This document shows positions 7,094 through 9,367 of a stretch of 9,367 nt of DNA, one piece after another (the stretch's first letter is position 1; every line of letters starts with the position of its first letter). The translations under genes were made by a program, and so were the position numbers. The DNA is from Lachnospira sp. (lineage in GTDB: Bacteria; Bacillota; Clostridia; Lachnospirales; Lachnospiraceae): assembly GCA_017626275.1 (NCBI GenBank), contig JAGAJD010000216.1, positions 1-9,367 on the forward strand, read 5' to 3'. The notes under the pieces were generated by a model that was given only the letters and a program-made list of their open reading frames with translations, was not told the DNA's origin and ran no database searches.

Positions 7094-7420
7094 TTACTGC
7101 TTTTCAAACGGCTCTGCCGATACACCATACTGTGTATTTACAACCATGCCCTCCTTAAGCGGAGTAACGCAGGTTCTTACATTTGGCTTTCCATCTACAA
7201 TCATGACACAGTCCGTACATCTTCCTATTGCACAGAAGATTCCTCTCGGCTTATGCTCCTTTTTTGTATAACGGTGTACCATAATGCCTGCCGCCTTTAA
7301 CGCTGTCGCTATCGGCTCTCCCTCATATCCCTCCACCGCTTTACCGTCACAGGTAAATGTTACTTTTCTTCCTTTTTCCTGCACTCCAAGAATCGGATGC
7401 TCTTCAATTCGACTACTCAT
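7094..7420 (-). CDS. Fer2_4-type [2Fe-2S] protein (HcnA-like / sarcosine oxidase alpha N-terminal-like)
   Basis: A 108-residue small iron-sulfur subunit. Cysteines C63-x4-C68-x2-C71-x12-C84 (in RGIFCAIGRCTDCVM and VRTCVTPL) match the plant-type [2Fe-2S] pattern of Fer2_4 proteins such as HcnA and the N-terminus of sarcosine oxidase alpha. Length is normal. It is the first gene of a four-gene operon and lies 20 bases before the large oxidoreductase gene, so it is expected to be a subunit of the same cytoplasmic complex, carrying electrons between flavin centres. An ATG at 7426 is only one base from AGAGGT (7427-7432); the ATG at 7420, at about seven bases, is better placed and was chosen. The first about 20 residues are polar and show no signal peptide. 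Confidence 0.9.
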   Translation of the reverse strand: MSSRIEEHPILGVQEKGRKVTFTCDGKAVEGYEGEPIATALKAAGIMVHRYTKKEHKPRGIFCAIGRCTDCVMIVDGKPNVRTCVTPLKEGMVVNTQYGVSAEPFEKQ

Positions 7421-7462
7421 ATACATACCTCTTTTCTACCTGCACAATTTCTGATTTTCTGC

Positions 7463-7470
7463 TGCCGGCA
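7463..7470. promoter_or_regulatory. Short palindrome in the leader/promoter region of the dehydrogenase operon
   Basis: TGCCGGCA is a perfect 8-base palindrome in the short space between the terminator of the ABC transporter unit and the first dehydrogenase gene. The operon's promoter must lie here unless there is read-through, but I could not find a convincing -35/-10 pair. An operator role is only a guess, and the palindrome may be chance. Confidence 0.2.
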
Positions 7471-7489
7471 AATGTCCTGCAAAGTAAAC

Positions 7490-7525
7490 AAAAAAGGTGT
7501 CTGAAATCTTCTTTCAGGCACCTTT
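7490..7525 (-). terminator. Rho-independent terminator of the ABC transporter unit
   Basis: On the minus strand, AAAGGTG pairs with CACCTTT and CTGAAA with TTTCAG, with one mismatch between the segments and a five-base loop, followed by six Ts (7495-7490). It lies about 100 bases after the permease stop. The 97 bases between are AT-rich and show no gene. Confidence 0.88.
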
Positions 7526-7622
7526 GACTGACTTTGTTTTGTGTTTTATTTATTTGATAGCTATATAATAATGGATTTCTAATGATGTGTATTGTAAAAA
7601 ACGATACTATGATAAGTCAGAA

Positions 7623-8393
7623 TTATAATTGTTTTTTGTTCATAACCGGAATACTTGCGGCAACAGATAATACACACAATACAATCGTGACGGCAATAGC
7701 TTTACCATATACTGTAATTTCCTCTGCCCCCGAAAGCAATGAAGCCGTATTCATCAGCACTGCCGGAGTATACTCCTTCACTGACGGGAAAAGGCTAATC
7801 AAGTATGCCGCTATCACAGTACCTCCTGTACCAAGCAGTACTCCCGTATTATTACGTGCAAGCATTGAAAAAAGCACGATAAGGGTTATTGTCCATAATC
7901 CAAACAGCCACCAGTTAAGAGAGGTTGTAAATAAATTGTCTGCAACGCTGTTATCCCAGAAATATGCATTATATCCATATGTAATTCCATAGCAGAGCCA
8001 ATAGCAGAATGTCCAAAGCAGCAGCATAATGACAGATTTTGCGGCAACCACTTTATATCTTTCTAAGCCCTTTGTCAGAACAAGGACGAGCGTTCCCGAC
8101 TGATACTCCTTTGTAAATGTATTGCTGCATATCAGAACAAAAGCAATCAAACCTATTGGTATATTCTTAAAAAACTGTGTCCAGGAAGTCATCGCGTCAA
8201 CGTAAACTTCTGTTATGTTCATACCCATTTCAGCAAGAGAATCCGTCATTAATTCCACCATCAATGGTGTCATCTTTGCGATTGCCGGATTCATAATTCC
8301 CAAAATCACAAACACAACCGCCAAAATTCCCAAACGTCCCGATCTGACCGTTTCAAGCCACTCTTTTTTTATAAAAGCCAACATTCCTTTCAT
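7623..8393 (-). CDS. ABC-2-type transporter permease (YxlG-like)
   Basis: A 256-residue membrane subunit of an ABC transporter. After a short N-terminus with the sequence FIKKEWLETVRSGR, typical of ABC-2 permeases, about six hydrophobic segments follow (near 22-40, 77-90, 117-140, 161-180, 185-203 and 230-248). The loop after segment 2 (TFTKEYQSGTLVLVLTKGLE, about 92-111) is a well-known conserved feature of the family, reading KEYxxGTL. The gene overlaps the ATPase gene by four bases (ATGA), and GGAGGTGA lies just upstream, so the two are translated together. Gene order matches B. subtilis yxlEFG, where yxlG is the permease. The exported substrate is unknown. A separate terminator shows that it is not part of the dehydrogenase operon. 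Confidence 0.9.
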   Translation of the reverse strand: MKGMLAFIKKEWLETVRSGRLGILAVVFVILGIMNPAIAKMTPLMVELMTDSLAEMGMNITEVYVDAMTSWTQFFKNIPIGLIAFVLICSNTFTKEYQSGTLVLVLTKGLERYKVVAAKSVIMLLLWTFCYWLCYGITYGYNAYFWDNSVADNLFTTSLNWWLFGLWTITLIVLFSMLARNNTGVLLGTGGTVIAAYLISLFPSVKEYTPAVLMNTASLLSGAEEITVYGKAIAVTIVLCVLSVAASIPVMNKKQL

Positions 8394-9292
8394 TTGTCTA
8401 TCACCTCCATAAACAAAGATTCCAAGGAAGGTTCAAGGCGTTCTATCCTCTGGATTGAAAGCTGCTGCTCTGCAACAAACTTCATAATATTAAACATATC
8501 TTTTTCATGGTTTTGAAATATAATTTGTGTAGGCGATACTTCTTTGCAGATTGAAGAAAATGCACTCAGAATTTTTGCGGTATCCTCACTTCGCTCCACC
8601 TCAACAGAAAACTCGTCTGCAGTACGCATGTTGCGGATTTCTGAAAGCTCTCCCTGAACTGCTATTCTTCCATTATTTAAAACTGCAACATCACTGCAGA
8701 TTCTTTCGACATCTGACAATATGTGTGTGGAAAATAGAATTGTCGTCTGTTCCCTTGCAGCCAGAAAAATATCTAAAATTTCCTTTCTGCCTACCGGATC
8801 TAATGCGGAGGTTGGCTCATCACAAATCAGCAGCTTAGGGCTGTTTAGAAGCGCCTGTGCAATTCCCAACCGCTGTTTCATACCCCTTGAAAAACCTCTG
8901 ATACGGTGATGCTCCTCTCCAAGTCCGACAAGTTCCAGCAACTCAGCACTTCTCCTCTTTATATCTTTTGTTTCCATTCCGGTAATCTCTCCGCAGAATT
9001 TCAAATATTCTGACGGCGTCATATACGAATAAAACTCCGGTACATCAGGCAGATAACCAATATACTTATTTGTTTTCGTCTGACCATAGACAACCTTTTC
9101 ATCTGCAACCAGTATTTCCCCGCTGTCTATGCCGAGCAATCCTAAAACAGCTTTCATTGTCGTTGTTTTACCAGCCCCGTTTTTACCAATAAAACCGAAC
9201 ACACTATGCTCCGGAACCGATAAACTTACACCCTTTAAGACTTCCTTATCGCCAAACCTCTTTTTGATATTAGAAATCGTCAGTACATTCAT
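8390..9292 (-). CDS. ABC transporter ATP-binding protein (YxlF-like)
   Basis: A 300-residue cytoplasmic ATPase that energises the adjacent ABC-2 permease. Walker A GKNGAGKT is at 36-43, the signature loop reads FSRGMKQR (134-141, a common variant of LSGGQ in this subgroup), Walker B is LLICDEP (154-160) followed by TSALDP, and the switch histidine is in STHIL (H190). The region after about 220 is the C-terminal extension common in exporters of the CcmA/NatA type. The ribosome binding site AAAGGAGG lies inside the end of the upstream small gene, nine bases from the ATG. It overlaps the permease gene by four bases. Function could be export of a small molecule or peptide, or resistance; the sequence does not say. 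Confidence 0.94.
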   Translation of the reverse strand: MNVLTISNIKKRFGDKEVLKGVSLSVPEHSVFGFIGKNGAGKTTTMKAVLGLLGIDSGEILVADEKVVYGQTKTNKYIGYLPDVPEFYSYMTPSEYLKFCGEITGMETKDIKRRSAELLELVGLGEEHHRIRGFSRGMKQRLGIAQALLNSPKLLICDEPTSALDPVGRKEILDIFLAAREQTTILFSTHILSDVERICSDVAVLNNGRIAVQGELSEIRNMRTADEFSVEVERSEDTAKILSAFSSICKEVSPTQIIFQNHEKDMFNIMKFVAEQQLSIQRIERLEPSLESLFMEVIDK

Positions 9293-9293
9293 T

Positions 9294-9367
9294 TTACGCT
9301 TCCTCCTTTCCTAACAGAAAATATAGAATAGGACCAATAAAACTCATACCGACAATAACTACCACAA
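9294..9367 (-). CDS. C-terminal end of a small PLDc_N-domain membrane protein (YxlE-like), 5' end outside the window
   Basis: A minus-strand frame enters from the window edge and ends at TAA (9294-9296), one base before the ATPase ATG. The visible end reads GMSFIGPILYFLLGKEE, then Ala and stop. The pattern of a hydrophobic helix with GPILYFLLGR/K is characteristic of the end of the phospholipase D-nuclease N-terminal (PLDc_N) domain, found alone in short proteins such as B. subtilis YxlE. In B. subtilis, yxlE directly precedes yxlF (ATPase) and yxlG (permease), the same order as here. Only about 23 residues are visible, so the family call rests on this motif plus gene order. Confidence 0.7.
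   Translation of the reverse strand, partial: VVVIVGMSFIGPILYFLLGKEEA

Noticed and set aside
4008..7420. Hydrogen cyanide synthase (hcnABC)
   Set aside because: Three subunits are similar in type, but the extra [4Fe-4S] segment, the separate BFD protein and the amino acid uptake context do not support cyanide production; the DAO/Fer2_4/oxidoreductase set is shared by many dehydrogenases with other substrates.
7582..7992. A 136-codon open frame on the plus strand
   Set aside because: It lies almost wholly antisense to the well-supported ABC permease gene, has no ribosome binding site, and its composition is that of a mirrored membrane protein gene.

Overview
This window looks like chromosomal DNA of an anaerobic, moderately low-GC Firmicute, probably a member of class Clostridia and perhaps of Lachnospiraceae. 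The grounds are strong AGGAGG-type ribosome binding sites about 6-10 bases before most starts, compact head-to-tail gene packing, simple T-run terminators, and protein families typical of gut Clostridia. Lineage is inferred from these traits only. All genes supported here lie on the minus strand, so transcription runs from high to low coordinates. I saw no tRNA, rRNA, CRISPR array or insertion sequence.

Layout in transcription order. (1) 9367-7490 is an ABC transporter unit: the last residues of a small PLDc_N-type membrane protein, an ATPase and an ABC-2 permease, in the same order as Bacillus subtilis yxlE-yxlF-yxlG, closed by a clear terminator. (2) 7420-3902 is a four-gene flavin/iron-sulfur dehydrogenase operon: a [2Fe-2S] Fer2_4 protein, a large FAD/NAD(P) oxidoreductase with an added dicluster [4Fe-4S] segment, a separate BFD-like [2Fe-2S] protein, and a DAO-family FAD amine/amino-acid dehydrogenase subunit. 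It ends at a second terminator. (3) 3880-1 is a second operon: an ornithine cyclodeaminase/mu-crystallin family protein, an AraC-type regulator, a PII-family signalling protein, an APC-superfamily amino acid permease, and possibly the first codons of another gene running off the window.

Together, units 2 and 3 look like an uptake-and-oxidation module for an amino, imino or N-substituted amino acid. The APC permease would import the substrate. The DAO subunit would oxidise a C-N bond to an imine and pass electrons through FAD and Fe-S centres. The OCD-family protein could act on the imine, or on another amine-derived intermediate. The AraC protein and the PII protein would control expression and transport. 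The set resembles sarcosine oxidase, HcnABC, opine oxidase, and the hydroxyproline and archaeal dye-linked proline dehydrogenase complexes. The substrate cannot be read from the sequence.

The most unusual points are the rearranged Fe-S architecture of the dehydrogenase, an OCD homologue that seems to lack the OCD catalytic aspartate, and a permease-linked PII protein with a changed ligand-binding residue.
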